The position numbers and the translations under genes were made by a program. DNA of 64,000 nt from Nocardia spumae (GTDB lineage: Bacteria > Actinomycetota > Actinomycetes > Mycobacteriales > Mycobacteriaceae): NCBI RefSeq assembly GCF_020733635.1, contig NZ_JAJFZL010000001.1, positions 3,100,001-3,164,000 of the forward strand, given 5' to 3'. Below are positions 1 to 10,130 of this stretch, piece by piece. The notes beneath the pieces are model-generated. The model worked only from the letters and a program-made list of their open reading frames with translations, was not told where the DNA came from and ran no database searches. Position 1 is the stretch's first letter, and every line of letters begins with the position of its first letter.

Positions 1-92
1 CCGCGCGGACCACGCCGACCGAGGTCCGCGAGATCCGTTTCGTGCTCTTCGACGCCACCACCTATCGTGCCTTCGAGGCGGCCGTCGGCTGA
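1..92 (+). CDS. Macro-domain protein (ADP-ribose / O-acetyl-ADP-ribose hydrolase type), C-terminal end only
   Basis: An open frame runs in from the left edge and stops with TGA at 90-92, giving about 29 residues that include VREIRFVLFDATTYRAFEAA. An R-F-V-L-F strand followed by a Y-x-A-F helix is the usual end of macro-domain (YmdB-like) proteins, which bind or hydrolyse ADP-ribose derivatives. The start and the ligand-binding residues lie outside the window, so the call rests on the tail alone. The gene runs the same way as ruvC and stops about 90 bases before it. Confidence 0.45.
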   Translation, partial: ARTTPTEVREIRFVLFDATTYRAFEAAVG

Positions 93-136
93 GCGGGCCG
101 ATCGTGTCGATGGCCGGAGTCGTCACCGGTCTCGGT

Positions 137-158
137 TAGACTTCGAACAACTGTTCGC
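137..158 (+). promoter_or_regulatory. SOS (LexA) box and -10 element of the ruvCAB promoter
   Basis: TCGAACAACTGTTCGC at 143-158 matches the mycobacterial LexA consensus TCGAAC-N4-GTTCGA except at the last base. A good -10 candidate, TAGACT, lies at 137-142 and directly abuts the box, so bound LexA would block the promoter. No strong -35 hexamer is evident. The ruvC start follows 22 bases after the box. Damage-induced expression of ruvCAB fits its role in Holliday junction processing. Confidence 0.75.
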
Positions 159-179
159 GACCTCGGAGGGGTGCATTTC

Positions 180-749
180 GTGCGGGTGATGGGCGTCGAC
201 CCCGGGCTCACCCGGTGCGGGTTGAGCATCGTCGAAGGTGGGCTGGGACGGCAGGTCACCGCACTGGATGTCGGCGTGGTGCGCACCCCGGCCGATATGG
301 ATCTCGCCGAACGTCTGCTGGGGGTGGCCGATGCCGCCGAGTACTGGATGGATACCCACCACCCGGAAGCGGTCGCGATCGAGCGGGTCTTCGCGCAGCA
401 CAACGTTCGCACCGCGATGGGGACCGCGCAGGCCGGTGGCGTGATCGCCCTGGCGGCGGCCCGGCGCGGCATACCGGTTCATTTCCACACCCCCAGCCAG
501 GTCAAGGCCGCTGTCACCGGTAACGGCTCCGCGGGCAAGGCGCAGGTGACCGCGATGGTGACTCGCATCCTAGGCTTGCAGACGGCGCCGAAACCGGCCG
601 ATGCCGCCGACGCCCTGGCTCTGGCGATCTGCCACTGCTGGCGGGCGCCGATGCTGGAGCGGATGGCGAAGGCGGAAGCACAGGCGGAGCAGGCGCGGCG
701 TCGATACGCCGAAAGGCTTGCCCAGCAACGGAAGGCGGTGCCCAGGTGA
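180..749 (+). CDS. ruvC: Crossover junction endodeoxyribonuclease RuvC
   Basis: RuvC is the dimeric Holliday junction resolvase that cuts the junctions branch-migrated by RuvAB. The acidic catalytic residues are visible: Asp7 in GVDPG, Glu68 in AIERVF and the aspartates of DAADALALA near residue 140. The protein closely resembles M. tuberculosis RuvC and has full length (189 aa). GTG at 180 is preferred because GGAGGG at 165-170 lies nine bases before it; an in-frame GTG at 171 directly abuts that ribosome binding site and would leave no spacing. The stop overlaps the ruvA start by four bases (GTGA), which implies translational coupling. A LexA box lies just upstream. Confidence 0.96.
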   Translation: MRVMGVDPGLTRCGLSIVEGGLGRQVTALDVGVVRTPADMDLAERLLGVADAAEYWMDTHHPEAVAIERVFAQHNVRTAMGTAQAGGVIALAAARRGIPVHFHTPSQVKAAVTGNGSAGKAQVTAMVTRILGLQTAPKPADAADALALAICHCWRAPMLERMAKAEAQAEQARRRYAERLAQQRKAVPR

Positions 750-1351
750 TCGCGTCGGTGCGTGGAGAGGTGCTCGAGATCGGCCTCGACCATGCCGTAT
801 TGGAGGCCGCCGGGGTCGGCTATCGGCTCAACGCCACCCCGTCGACATTGGCGACTCTCACCCGCGGCGAGACCTCGCGCCTCTACACCGCGATGATCGT
901 GCGCGAGGACTCCATGACGCTGTTCGGCTTCGCCGATACCGAAGCGCGCGATCTGTTCGGACTCCTGCAGACCGTCTCGGGTGTCGGGCCCCGGCTGGCG
1001 ATGGCCGTGCTGGCGGTGCTGGAACCCGAAGCGCTGCGAAAGGCGCTGGCGGAGAGCAATGTCGCCGCGCTGACCCGGGTGCCGGGCATCGGTAAGCGTG
1101 GCGCCGAACGCATGGTCGTCGAACTGCGCGACAAGGTGGATCTGGTTCCGGTGCAGTCGGGGCCGCCGGGGGCGGGTCCCGCGCCGGTGGTCACCCCGGT
1201 GCGTGATCAGGTCGTGGAGGCGCTGGTCGGGCTCGGATTCCCGATCAAGCAGGCCGAACCCGCGGTCGATGGGGTACTCGCCGAACAACCCGAGCTGGAT
1301 ACCTCGCGTGCCTTGCGCGCGGCGTTGGCCCTGCTCGGCCGGAATCGGTGA
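746..1351 (+). CDS. ruvA: Holliday junction branch migration complex subunit RuvA
   Basis: RuvA tetramers bind the four-way junction and load the RuvB motor. The 201-aa protein has the N-terminal OB-fold domain, two helix-hairpin-helix motifs ([10 protein letters not shown] and [10 protein letters not shown], about residues 75-120), an acidic/Pro-Gly linker and the C-terminal domain III that contacts RuvB. It starts at GTG overlapping the ruvC stop and ends overlapping the ruvB GTG, so ruvCAB is one coupled operon. Confidence 0.96.
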   Translation: MIASVRGEVLEIGLDHAVLEAAGVGYRLNATPSTLATLTRGETSRLYTAMIVREDSMTLFGFADTEARDLFGLLQTVSGVGPRLAMAVLAVLEPEALRKALAESNVAALTRVPGIGKRGAERMVVELRDKVDLVPVQSGPPGAGPAPVVTPVRDQVVEALVGLGFPIKQAEPAVDGVLAEQPELDTSRALRAALALLGRNR

Positions 1352-2469
1352 CGGCGATGGGCGCCGACGCCGAATTCCCGGTCGACAGTTCCTTTTCCGG
1401 TGACGACGAGTCCGCGGTCACCGCGGACTATCTGAAATCCGACGGGGATATCGAGGCCGGGCTGCGGCCGAAATCCCTGGACGACTTCATCGGCCAGCCG
1501 CGAGTGCGCGAGCAGCTGGCCCTGGTGTTGCGCGGCGCCACGCAGCGCGGCGGCACTCCTGATCACGTCCTGCTGTCGGGCCCGCCCGGACTGGGAAAGA
1601 CCAGTATGGCGATGATCATCGCCGGCGAACTGGGCACCGCCCTGCGCATCACGTCCGGTCCGGCCCTGGAACGCGCCGGTGATCTGGCCGCCATGCTGAG
1701 CAACCTCGTCGAGGGCGATGTGCTGTTCATCGACGAGATCCACCGCATGGCCCGCCCGGCCGAGGAGATGCTGTACCTGGCGATGGAGGATTTCCGGGTC
1801 GACGTGGTGGTCGGCAAGGGACCCGGCGCCACATCGATTCCGCTGGAGATCGCGCCGTTCACACTGGTCGGCGCCACCACCCGGTCGGGTGCGCTGACCG
1901 GACCGCTGCGTGACCGCTTCGGCTTCACCGGTCATATGGACTTCTACGAACCCGACGAGTTGCAGCGGATTCTGCAACGCTCGGCCGCCATCCTCGGAGT
2001 GCGGATCGAGGCCGACGCCGCCGCCGAGATCGCGGGCCGCTCCCGCGGCACGCCACGCATCGCCAACCGGCTGCTGCGCCGGGTACGCGACTATGCCGAG
2101 GTACGGGCCGACGGTCTGGTCACTCGCGAGATCGCCCGCGCCGCGCTGGTCGTCTACGACGTCGACTCGCTCGGATTGGACCGTCTGGACCGGGCCGTAC
2201 TCGGCGCGCTGGTCCGCGGATTCGGTGGCGGTCCGGTCGGGGTGTCGACGCTGGCGGTCGCGGTGGGCGAGGAGGCCGCCACGGTCGAGGAGGTGTGCGA
2301 ACCGTTCCTGGTCCGCGCCGGAATGGTCGCCCGCACCCCGCGCGGCCGGGTCGCCACCGCCGCCGCCTGGGAACATCTGGGGCTGGTGCCGCCACCGGAT
2401 CTGGTCTTCGGTTCCATCGAGGTCCGCGGCCGGGAATCCGAACCCACCCTCGACCTGTTCGAGAACTGA
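1348..2469 (+). CDS. ruvB: Holliday junction branch migration ATPase RuvB
   Basis: RuvB is the hexameric AAA+ motor that drives branch migration with RuvA. The Walker [10 protein letters not shown], Walker B FIDEIH, sensor GATTRSG and the C-terminal winged-helix domain are all present in 373 aa, slightly longer than usual because of about 25 extra N-terminal residues. GTG at 1348 overlaps the ruvA stop; ATG at 1357 is an in-frame alternative. The gene ends 16 bases from the convergent TetR gene. Confidence 0.96.
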   Translation: MTAMGADAEFPVDSSFSGDDESAVTADYLKSDGDIEAGLRPKSLDDFIGQPRVREQLALVLRGATQRGGTPDHVLLSGPPGLGKTSMAMIIAGELGTALRITSGPALERAGDLAAMLSNLVEGDVLFIDEIHRMARPAEEMLYLAMEDFRVDVVVGKGPGATSIPLEIAPFTLVGATTRSGALTGPLRDRFGFTGHMDFYEPDELQRILQRSAAILGVRIEADAAAEIAGRSRGTPRIANRLLRRVRDYAEVRADGLVTREIARAALVVYDVDSLGLDRLDRAVLGALVRGFGGGPVGVSTLAVAVGEEAATVEEVCEPFLVRAGMVARTPRGRVATAAAWEHLGLVPPPDLVFGSIEVRGRESEPTLDLFEN

Positions 2470-2485
2470 GCCCGCCGGCGCTCGA

Positions 2486-3118
2486 TCAGATCGGATCGGC
2501 GGTGCGCACCCCGTCGATCAGCAGGCGGGGGATGGCTTGGGCGAGGCCGTCGGTGGCCTCGGGATCCGGATCGCGCAGTCCGTGCAGGATGGCGGCCAGA
2601 AGCATGCCGGTGACGGCCTTGGCGGTGTTGACCGTATCGAGGTCGGCCCGCAGATATCCCAGCTCCACGCCGTGCTCGAGGTAGCCGGCCGTCAGCGCGT
2701 CCGCGGTGTCGAGCAGTCCGTACAGTCGCATGGTCAATTCCGGGTCGATGCCGGTGGCCTGGAACAGCAGCAGCTGGGCGACCCTGCGGTCTTCGAGGAA
2801 GATCCGGTGCAGCGCGATGCCGATCCGCTCGAGCTGAAGGCGGTACTGCGCCAGTGAGGCGGCCGCATCCGGTGCGTTCTCGGTCCCGAGCGCTTCGATG
2901 ATGCGCGCGGCGAGATCGTCGATGACATGGTCGATGATGTCGCGCTTGTTCTCGAAGTAGCGGTAGAAGGTGCCGTGCCCGATTCCGAGCTCGGTGGCGA
3001 TATCGGCGATACCGGTGGCGTGATAGCCCTTCTCGGCGAAGCAGGCGAAGGCGGTGTCGATGATCTGGCGGCGGGTCTCGGCCCGGCGGCGTTCGGCATG
3101 CGTGGATGGCTTCGGCAC
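2486..3118 (-). CDS. TetR/AcrR family transcriptional regulator
   Basis: This is a one-component repressor type. The N-terminal helix-turn-helix (RRQIIDTAFACFAEKGYH through GIGHGTFYRYFENK) is typical of the family and is followed by a helical ligand-binding domain with no recognisable ligand signature. The gene is divergent from the flavin monooxygenase at 3198 and probably controls it. GTG at 3118 is chosen because the longer ATG at 3160 lies inside the palindromic operator at 3137-3165; both have weak ribosome binding sites. With the chosen start the protein is 210 aa. Confidence 0.85.
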   Translation of the reverse strand: MPKPSTHAERRRAETRRQIIDTAFACFAEKGYHATGIADIATELGIGHGTFYRYFENKRDIIDHVIDDLAARIIEALGTENAPDAAASLAQYRLQLERIGIALHRIFLEDRRVAQLLLFQATGIDPELTMRLYGLLDTADALTAGYLEHGVELGYLRADLDTVNTAKAVTGMLLAAILHGLRDPDPEATDGLAQAIPRLLIDGVRTADPI

Positions 3119-3136
3119 GGGCTCGATGATACGGTG

Positions 3137-3165
3137 TTCCGAAACGGAATGATGTGTCATTCCGT
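3137..3165. promoter_or_regulatory. Nested palindromic operator between the TetR and monooxygenase genes
   Basis: Two overlapping palindromes share a half-site: TTCCGAAACGGAA at 3137-3149 and, at 3144-3165, arms ACGGAATGA and TCATTCCGT around TGTG. The repeated CGGAA(T) half-sites and the position between divergent genes indicate the binding site of the adjacent TetR protein. Which genes it represses is inferred from position. Confidence 0.6.
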
Positions 3166-3197
3166 GCGATATCCGTGAAGTAGCAGGGAGGTTCGGC

Positions 3198-4691
3198 GTG
3201 GCACCTCAGTACGACGCCGTGGTGGTCGGTGCGGGATTCGGCGGTATGGGGGCCGGTATCGCGCTGGATCGCCTCGGCCTGAGCGATTTCGTGATCCTCG
3301 AGCGGGAGGACGATCTCGGCGGCACCTGGCACGTCAATCACTACCCGGGTCTGGCGGTCGATATCGCCTCGGTGACCTACTCCTACTCGTTCGAGCCCAA
3401 TCCGCACTGGTCACGGCTGTTCGCCCCGGGTGCCGAGCTGAAGAAATACGCCGAGCACGTCGCCGACAAGTACGACCTGCGCCGCCGCATGCGGTTCAAC
3501 CAGGTGGTCGGCGGCGCCCGCTGGGACTGCGAGCAGCAGCACTGGGTGGTGTCGATCGAGGACGGGCAGACGCTGACCGCCCGCTATCTGCTCACGGCCA
3601 CCGGGTTCCTGTCCCAGCCCTACACCCCGCCGTTCCCCGGTATCGACAGCTTCGAAGGCAAGATCCTGCACACCACCGCGTGGGAGGACGACTTCGACCT
3701 GACCGGCCGGCGAGCCGCCGTGATCGGCACCGGCGCCACCGCGGTGCAACTGGTGCCCGAGGCGGCCCGGAAAGTGGCGGAGCTGACGGTCTTCCAGCGC
3801 ACTCCGATCTGGGTCGTGCCCAAGGTGGACGCCGCTATCCCGGCGCCGGTGCAGCGGTTGTTCGCGAAGCTACCGGTGACGCAGAAGGCCGCACGACTGG
3901 TCAACACCGCGGCGCTGGAATTGCTGATGGTGTCCGGCGTCCTGCACTACAAGCAGGTCAAAATCGGGAACAAGGGCGCGGCGCTGCTGGCCAAGGCGCA
4001 TCTGCGCGCCCAGGTCCGCGACAAGCGGACCCGGGAGCAACTGACGCCGCACTACGATTTCGGCTGTAAGCGGCCGACGTTCTCCAATACCTATTTCAAG
4101 GCCTTCAACGAGCCGCATGTGCGGCTGGAGACCAACTCCATCGATCATGTGGAAGCCGACGGCATCGTGACCGCCGACGGGCGCAAGACCGAGATCGACA
4201 CGCTGATCCTGGCCACCGGATTCAACCTGTGGGACGTCAACTTCCCGGCGATCGAGATCATCGGCCGCGACGGAGTGAATCTCGGAAAGTACTGGCGTGA
4301 CAACCGATTCCAGGCCTACGAGGGCATCACGGTGCCGAAGTTCCCGAACTTCCTGAGCCTCAACAGCCCCTACTCCTACAGCGGACTGTCCTACTTCACC
4401 ACGATCGAGGCGCAGATGAAGCATATGGACCGGTTGTTGCGGGAGGCCCGGCGACGGGGCGAGCAGGTGTTCGAGGTCCGTGACGAGGCCAACACGCGGT
4501 TCCTCGACTACGTGACCGAGAAGCTCGGCTCGTCGGTGTTCTACGCCGGCAGTTGCTCCAGCGCGCGCAGTTACTACTTCAACCAGCACGGTGAGGCCGC
4601 GCTGCTGCGCCCCAACAGCACCGTCACCACCCACCGTGAAGCGGTGAATTTCCCGCTCGACGATTACCTGTACGGCACGCCGGCGGCCTGA
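3198..4691 (+). CDS. Flavin-containing Baeyer-Villiger-type monooxygenase
   Basis: This is an FAD- and NADPH-dependent monooxygenase, likely to oxidise ketones or other lipophilic substrates. The FAD-binding GAGFGGMGAG starts at residue 11, the Baeyer-Villiger signature FEGKILHTTAW is intact around residue 155, the NADPH-binding GTGATA follows it, and the ATGF motif is near residue 337. The 497-aa length is normal. GGGAGG lies six bases before the GTG start. The divergent TetR gene and the operator between them suggest substrate-induced expression. The substrate cannot be deduced; ethionamide-activating EtaA-like enzymes belong to the same superfamily. Confidence 0.9.
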   Translation: MAPQYDAVVVGAGFGGMGAGIALDRLGLSDFVILEREDDLGGTWHVNHYPGLAVDIASVTYSYSFEPNPHWSRLFAPGAELKKYAEHVADKYDLRRRMRFNQVVGGARWDCEQQHWVVSIEDGQTLTARYLLTATGFLSQPYTPPFPGIDSFEGKILHTTAWEDDFDLTGRRAAVIGTGATAVQLVPEAARKVAELTVFQRTPIWVVPKVDAAIPAPVQRLFAKLPVTQKAARLVNTAALELLMVSGVLHYKQVKIGNKGAALLAKAHLRAQVRDKRTREQLTPHYDFGCKRPTFSNTYFKAFNEPHVRLETNSIDHVEADGIVTADGRKTEIDTLILATGFNLWDVNFPAIEIIGRDGVNLGKYWRDNRFQAYEGITVPKFPNFLSLNSPYSYSGLSYFTTIEAQMKHMDRLLREARRRGEQVFEVRDEANTRFLDYVTEKLGSSVFYAGSCSSARSYYFNQHGEAALLRPNSTVTTHREAVNFPLDDYLYGTPAA

Positions 4692-4828
4692 TTCGCCTGC
4701 GTACGGCGGGGTCGAGCCGGTGCGTGACACCCCGCCGGACGCACCGCGGGTGTGGCGATATTCCAGGTTGCTGGCAGACTGTGTGGGTACGGACCGATCC
4801 AACCCCCAACCTAGGACCGACTACGACG

Positions 4829-5260
4829 ATGGCAAACCTGCTGTTTCCGCTGCTACTGGTAGTTCTGCTCGTGCCGATGTTCCTCGGCGTCCGCCGCCAG
4901 AAGCGCGAAGCGGAGAAGGTCACTGCCATGCAGGAGAGCGTGAAGGTCGGTGACCGGGTCACGACCACCTCGGGCCTGTACGGCACGGTCGTCGATATCG
5001 ACGACGAGACCGTCGACCTGGAGATCGCCGAGGATGTGGTGACCACCTGGCTGCGCGCCGCGATCCGCGATGTGCGCTCGGATGCGGATGCCGCCGGCGA
5101 CAACGCCGATGCCGGCTCCGAGGAGACCACGGTGGCCGAGATCGCCGATGCCTCGCCTGTCGAGGCCGCCGCGCCGGCCGAGGGAGCGGACCGCCACAAC
5201 GGCGCGCCCGTACTCGAGGAGTCCGTCGACGACACCGCCGCCCGGCTGCGTAAAGACTGA
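4829..5260 (+). CDS. yajC: Preprotein translocase accessory subunit YajC
   Basis: YajC is a small single-span membrane protein that associates with SecDF at the SecYEG channel. The 143-aa protein opens with a hydrophobic helix (LLFPLLLVVLLVPMFLG) followed by RRQKR and the conserved VKVGDRVTTTSGLYGTV core. An acidic, alanine-rich tail of about 60 residues is typical of actinobacterial homologues. ATG at 4829 places the helix at the N-terminus; the open frame continues upstream without homology. It is followed by secD and secF. Confidence 0.93.
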   Translation: MANLLFPLLLVVLLVPMFLGVRRQKREAEKVTAMQESVKVGDRVTTTSGLYGTVVDIDDETVDLEIAEDVVTTWLRAAIRDVRSDADAAGDNADAGSEETTVAEIADASPVEAAAPAEGADRHNGAPVLEESVDDTAARLRKD

Positions 5261-5381
5261 ATCGTTCCCGCCGTTGTCGCGCTCGCGGGCGCCGCGACGG
5301 CGGTGCGGCGTGTCCGGGCCTCGTCATGCGGTCCACGTCGCCATTCCGGCCGCCACCCTCACCGCCTAGGAGATAAGTACT

Positions 5382-7160
5382 GTGCCACCTTCCAAGGGAA
5401 CGGGGCATCCACTGCGGCTGCTCGGCGTCTATGCCGTGCTGCTCGCCGTGATCTACGCGTTGGTGTTCTTCACCGGTGACAAGTCGCCGGAACCGAAGCT
5501 GGGAATCGACCTGCAGGGTGGTACCCGGGTCACCTTGACCGCGCGCACGCCCGACGGCAGCAAACCGAGCAAGGACAGCCTGCAGCAGGCCCAGCAGATC
5601 ATCGAATCGCGGGTCAACGGCCTGGGCGTGGCCGGCTCCGAGGTGGTGATCGACGGCGACAACCTGGTCATCACGGTTCCGGGTGAGGACGGCCAGCAGG
5701 CCAAGGCGCTGGCGACCACAGCCAAGCTCTACATCCGCCCGGTGCTCAATTCCGGGCAGAGCCAGGCCGGGGGTGGCGTTCAGCAGCAGCCCGGCGGCGA
5801 GGTTCCCGGTCAGCAGGCCCCCGGTGCGCAGGTGCCCGGTGCGCAGGTCCCCGGTGCGCAGGTGCCGGGGGAGCCCTCGGGTGCCGAGCAGCAGCCGGCG
5901 CCGACGTCCGCGGAATCGGCTCCCGCTCCGGCCGAGCCGTCCAGCGCCGATCAGCCCTCGGGTGGGACCGCGCAGAACCGGGTGTTCCCGGCGCAGGCGC
6001 CGTCCACTCCCGCGCCGGCCCCGGGACAGCCCGGTGGCGATCTGACCCCGCAGCAGCGCACCCAGCAGGAGATCGCGCAGGCCAAGGCGCTGCGGCAGAG
6101 TACCGATCCGCAGGTGCTGGCGCAGGCCATGCAGATGCTGGACTGCAGCAAGCCCGATCCGCTGGCCGGTAACGACGATCCGAACCTGCCGCTGGTGACC
6201 TGTTCCAGTGATGGCAACGAGGTCTACCTGTTGGACAAGAGCCGCATCGATGGCCAGGACATCAAGGACGCCAGCTCGTCGCTGAACCAGCAGTCGCAGT
6301 GGGCGGTCGACCTGACCTTCAAGAACGCCGACGCGTGGGCCAAGCTCACCCAGGACTTCCTGCAGAAGCAGGTGGCGTTCACGCTGGACTCGAAGGTGCT
6401 CAGCGCGCCGGTCGTGCAGCAGGGCCCGCAGCTGGGTGGCACCACCCAGATCACCGGCCGGTTCAACGCGTCCACGGCGAAGGAACTCGCCAACTCGCTG
6501 AAGTACGGTTCGCTGCCGCTGTCGTTCGCCACCTCCGAAGCCGAGACCGTGTCGGCGACGCTGGGCCTGGCCTCGTTACACGCCGGTCTGATCGCCGGTG
6601 CGATCGGCCTGATCGCGGTGCTGCTGTACTGCCTGCTCTACTACCGGATGCTCGGCTTCCTCGCGGGATTCTCGCTGGTGGCCTCCGGTGTGGCGGTGTA
6701 CGGCATCATCGTCCTGCTCGGCAGATGGATCAATTTCACCCTCGATCTGGCCGGTATCGCGGGTCTGATCATCGGTATCGGCATGACAGCCGACTCGTTC
6801 GTCGTGTTCTTCGAGCGCATCAAGGACGAGATGCGTGAGGGCCGAAGTTTCCGGTCCGCGGTGCCCCGCGGCTGGTCGCGGGCGCAGCGCACCAACCTTT
6901 CCGGTAAGACGGTCAGCCTGATCGCCTCGGTGGTGCTCTACATCCTGGCCGCCGGGCAGGTGAAGGGCTTCGCCTTCACCCTGGGCCTGACCACGGTGCT
7001 CGACGTGATCGTGCTCTATCTGGTCACCGCGCCGCTGATGATGCTGGCCTCGCGCTCGCCGTTCTGGGCCAAGCCCTCGGTCAACGGACTCGGCGCGGTG
7101 CAGCAGATCGCGCGAGAGCGTAAAGCGAGCGGCACGCTGGTAGGGACGGGGACACGATGA
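5382..7160 (+). CDS. secD: Protein translocase subunit SecD
   Basis: SecD works with SecF to use the proton gradient for late steps of protein export. It has an N-terminal membrane helix (about residues 12-28), the [13 protein letters not shown] motif, a large periplasmic P1 domain, and five C-terminal helices with the [20 protein letters not shown] motif of the RND superfamily. A Pro/Gln/Ala-rich stretch of roughly 100 residues (about 125-225) interrupts P1 and contains a GAQVP repeat; inserts in this place are known in mycobacterial SecD. AGGAG lies before the GTG start, and the stop overlaps the secF ATG by four bases. Confidence 0.96.
   Translation: MPPSKGTGHPLRLLGVYAVLLAVIYALVFFTGDKSPEPKLGIDLQGGTRVTLTARTPDGSKPSKDSLQQAQQIIESRVNGLGVAGSEVVIDGDNLVITVPGEDGQQAKALATTAKLYIRPVLNSGQSQAGGGVQQQPGGEVPGQQAPGAQVPGAQVPGAQVPGEPSGAEQQPAPTSAESAPAPAEPSSADQPSGGTAQNRVFPAQAPSTPAPAPGQPGGDLTPQQRTQQEIAQAKALRQSTDPQVLAQAMQMLDCSKPDPLAGNDDPNLPLVTCSSDGNEVYLLDKSRIDGQDIKDASSSLNQQSQWAVDLTFKNADAWAKLTQDFLQKQVAFTLDSKVLSAPVVQQGPQLGGTTQITGRFNASTAKELANSLKYGSLPLSFATSEAETVSATLGLASLHAGLIAGAIGLIAVLLYCLLYYRMLGFLAGFSLVASGVAVYGIIVLLGRWINFTLDLAGIAGLIIGIGMTADSFVVFFERIKDEMREGRSFRSAVPRGWSRAQRTNLSGKTVSLIASVVLYILAAGQVKGFAFTLGLTTVLDVIVLYLVTAPLMMLASRSPFWAKPSVNGLGAVQQIARERKASGTLVGTGTR
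5820..5864 (+). repeat. Three tandem 15-bp units inside secD
   Basis: Three copies of CCCGGTGCGCAGGTG (the middle one ends in C) encode successive P-G-A-Q-V units in the disordered P1 insert of SecD. The unit length keeps the frame, so copy-number change would be tolerated. Confidence 0.85.
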
Positions 7161-8359
7161 GCGACAATCGCAGTCAGGTGTTGGAGGAACCGATCGTGGA
7201 CGAGCCGGAACCCACCGCGGACGCCCCGCGGCACGGATTCTTCGAGCGTCTCTACACCGGTACCGGCGGATTCCGGATCGTCGGCCGCCGCAAGCTCTAC
7301 TACGGCATCGCCGCGGCCTTGGTGCTGATCGCGATCCTGAGTATCGCGGTGCGCGGGTTCACCCTCGGCATCGATTTCGCCGGTGGAACCCGCATCCAGG
7401 TTCCGGCGAGCGGGGACATCAGCACCAGCAAGGTCGAGCAGACCTACAACCAGGCGCTCGGACACGACCCGGTGACGGTTCAGAAGGTGGGCTCGGGAGC
7501 CTCGACCTCGTACGAAATCCGTTCCGACACACTGGATGCCGCGCAGCAGGAGAAGGTGGCCGACGCGCTGTTCAACGCCTTCCATCCGAAGGATTCGAGC
7601 GGCGCGGTGAGCCGTAACGCGATCAGCGTCGCCGAGATCAGCGAGACCTGGGGTGGGCAGATCACCCGCAAGGCGATCATCGCGCTGGTCGTGTTCGTAC
7701 TGTTGACGATGGTCTACATCGCGATCCGGTTCGAACGCGATATGTCCATCGCCGCGATCGCCTCGCTGTTCTTCAACCTCGTCGTCACGGCGGGCATCTA
7801 CTCGATCGTCGGATTCGAGGTGACGCCGGCCGCGGTGATCGGTCTGCTCACCATCCTCGGTTACGTGCTCTACGACAACGTCGTGGTGTTCGACAAGGTC
7901 GAGGAGAACACCCGCGGTGTTCTGCATCTGACCCGGCGCACCTACGGTGAGCAGGCGAATCTGGCCGCCAACCAGACCTTGATGCGGTCCATCAACACCA
8001 CCGTCATCGGCATCCTGCCCATTGTCGGCATGCTGGTGATCGCGGTGTGGCTGCTCGGGGTGGGCACCCTGAAGGATCTGGCGCTGGTCCAGCTGGTCGG
8101 CATGATCGTGGGTGCGTACTCCTCGATCTTCTTCGCGGTACCGCTGCTGGTGTCGATCAAGGAGCGCTTCGGTCCGGTCGCCGCGCACACCCGCAAGGTG
8201 CTCGCCAAGCGCGCCGCCGGTGACACCGGCCGCCCGGGCGAGACGACGCGTCGTCGCCCCGTGGGCGCGCCGGTCGGCACCCGCACCCGCGAAAGCGGTT
8301 CCGCCGCACCGAGACCCGGTGCCCGGCCCACCGGGAAGCGGCACAAGAGAAGCCACTGA
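7157..8359 (+). CDS. secF: Protein translocase subunit SecF
   Basis: SecF is the partner of SecD. The 400-aa protein has a cytoplasmic N-terminus of about 45 residues, a first helix near residues 50-70, the [15 protein letters not shown] motif, an exported P4 domain and five further helices including [19 protein letters not shown]. The last 60 residues are basic, disordered and rich in Arg, Thr and Pro, as in other Mycobacteriales. Its start overlaps the secD stop and its own stop overlaps the lipoprotein start, so the three genes form one coupled operon. Confidence 0.96.
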   Translation: MSDNRSQVLEEPIVDEPEPTADAPRHGFFERLYTGTGGFRIVGRRKLYYGIAAALVLIAILSIAVRGFTLGIDFAGGTRIQVPASGDISTSKVEQTYNQALGHDPVTVQKVGSGASTSYEIRSDTLDAAQQEKVADALFNAFHPKDSSGAVSRNAISVAEISETWGGQITRKAIIALVVFVLLTMVYIAIRFERDMSIAAIASLFFNLVVTAGIYSIVGFEVTPAAVIGLLTILGYVLYDNVVVFDKVEENTRGVLHLTRRTYGEQANLAANQTLMRSINTTVIGILPIVGMLVIAVWLLGVGTLKDLALVQLVGMIVGAYSSIFFAVPLLVSIKERFGPVAAHTRKVLAKRAAGDTGRPGETTRRRPVGAPVGTRTRESGSAAPRPGARPTGKRHKRSH

Positions 8360-10095
8360 TGAGTCGAAGGGGGTCGGATCGGGTGCGGCGGACGCTACGG
8401 CGAACGTTCGGCGTGATCGCGGCCGGTGCTCTGCTCACCGGCGTGGTCGCGGGGTGTTCCAGCAAGAACCAGGTGCCATCCATCGGATACGCCGTCGACG
8501 CGCTACCGACCACCTACAACGGCGGCAGCTCGGCCGGAGTGGCGGGAGGCTCGTCTGCACTGTTCTCCCGCGTGCTGACCGGATTCTTCTACACCGGCCC
8601 GGACGGCCAGCCGGTCGCCGACACCGATGTGGGCACCGCCAACGAGGTGGCGGGTGAGGCGCAGACCGTCCGATACCGGCTCAATCGGGACGGCGTCTAC
8701 TCCGACGGCGTGCCCACCTCCTGTGACGATCTGGTCCTGGAATGGGCGGCGCGCAGCGGCCGATTCACCAAACCCGGTCCGGGCGGCCCGATTCCGCTGT
8801 TCGATGCCGCCACCACCACCGGCTATTCCGAAATCGAGCGGGTCGAATGTCAGCCCGGTTCCAAGGACGCGACAGTCGTCTTCCGCCCGGATCATCATTT
8901 CCTGGCCTGGAAGACCCTGTTCAACGCCGGTGATCTGATGCCGGCGCATATCGCGGCCAAGGCCGCCGGTGTGCCGAATGTGGTGGCCGCGGTGCAGGCG
9001 GGCGATCAGGGCGCCCTGGACCGGCTGGCCCAGTTCTGGAATACCGGATGGAATCTGAAGTCCGGCGATGTCAATGCCGACCTGCTGCCGTCCTCGGGGC
9101 CCTATCGCATCGACTCCTACAGCGACGGCGACGGGCTCGTGCTGGTGAAGAACGACAAGTGGTGGGGGAACAAACCCGCCACCCCGCGCATCGTGGTGTG
9201 GCCCAAGAACGCGGATCTGAAGAAGAAGGTCTCCGACAATTCCGTCGAGGTCGTCGATATCGGCGCGAATTCGGTGAAAGATCTGGGCCTGGGCGGTTTC
9301 TCGGTGAATCAGGTACCGGGCCGCGGCGCCGAGCAACTGGTGCTCGCGACCGCCGGTGTCTTCTCGTCCGCGGATGTGCGGCGGGCGTTCGCACTGTGTG
9401 TCCCGCGCCAGGCGTTGTACGACACCCTGGGGCATCCGGGATTCGACGAGAAATCCGGTCTGGGTTCCGGCCCCCTGAATTCCCGCACGGTGCAGGCGGA
9501 CTCGCTTTACTATCCGGTGATCTCGGGTCCGGCCGACAAGTATCGCGCCGGAGATTCCGCGGGTGCGCAGCGTGCGCTGGCCTCGGCCGGTGCCCCCAAC
9601 CCGACGGTCCGGATCGGCTATCGTGCCCCGGATGATCGCCGTGCCCGCACGGTGGCGATGATCGCGGATGCGTGCAAGGCGGCGGGTGTGACCGTCGTCG
9701 ACGCCGGTGCGGCGGATTTCGCACCGGCACAGCTGGGCGACGGGAAGGTGGATGCGATCCTGGGCGGCACCGCCGCCGCGGTGGGGCCGGCCGGGTCACT
9801 GCCGGGGATCGAGGCCACCGCCGCGCTTCGCACCGGTGAGGGCGTGAATTTCGGTCATTTCGGTAATGGGCGTTACGATGCGATCTCGGATCAGCTTGCG
9901 GCGGATGACAATTCGGCGACCGTGTTGAACCTCGACACCGAGGCCGAGAATCTGCTGTGGAACGAGATGCCGTCGATCCCGTTGTTCAACACCCCCCGGA
10001 CAGTCGCGTTCGGCAAGGGTTTGGAGAACGGGGTGGTGAGCCCCACCAAGGCCGGTGCGGGCTGGAATATGGACCGTTGGGTGTTGCGGCGGTGA
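8359..10095 (+). CDS. ABC transporter solute-binding lipoprotein (oligopeptide/DppA-like, SBP family 5)
   Basis: This is a membrane-anchored substrate-binding protein of the peptide/nickel type. The signal peptide ends in a lipobox with Cys33 (VAGC), after an arginine-rich N-terminus. Family 5 features include RYRLNRDGVYSDGVPTSCDD and SSGPYRIDSYSDGDGLVLVKN, and the length (578 aa) is normal. It sits directly behind secF with a one-base overlap, as Rv2585c does in M. tuberculosis. No permease or ATPase gene lies nearby, so its transporter partner is unknown. Confidence 0.88.
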   Translation: MSRRGSDRVRRTLRRTFGVIAAGALLTGVVAGCSSKNQVPSIGYAVDALPTTYNGGSSAGVAGGSSALFSRVLTGFFYTGPDGQPVADTDVGTANEVAGEAQTVRYRLNRDGVYSDGVPTSCDDLVLEWAARSGRFTKPGPGGPIPLFDAATTTGYSEIERVECQPGSKDATVVFRPDHHFLAWKTLFNAGDLMPAHIAAKAAGVPNVVAAVQAGDQGALDRLAQFWNTGWNLKSGDVNADLLPSSGPYRIDSYSDGDGLVLVKNDKWWGNKPATPRIVVWPKNADLKKKVSDNSVEVVDIGANSVKDLGLGGFSVNQVPGRGAEQLVLATAGVFSSADVRRAFALCVPRQALYDTLGHPGFDEKSGLGSGPLNSRTVQADSLYYPVISGPADKYRAGDSAGAQRALASAGAPNPTVRIGYRAPDDRRARTVAMIADACKAAGVTVVDAGAADFAPAQLGDGKVDAILGGTAAAVGPAGSLPGIEATAALRTGEGVNFGHFGNGRYDAISDQLAADDNSATVLNLDTEAENLLWNEMPSIPLFNTPRTVAFGKGLENGVVSPTKAGAGWNMDRWVLRR

Positions 10096-10130
10096 GTACC
10101 TCCGGGTGCGGGATGAGGGAGTGGGTGTAG

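Noticed and set aside
5820..5864. CRISPR-like repeat
   Set aside because: The 15-bp units are directly adjacent without spacers and encode a protein repeat in SecD.
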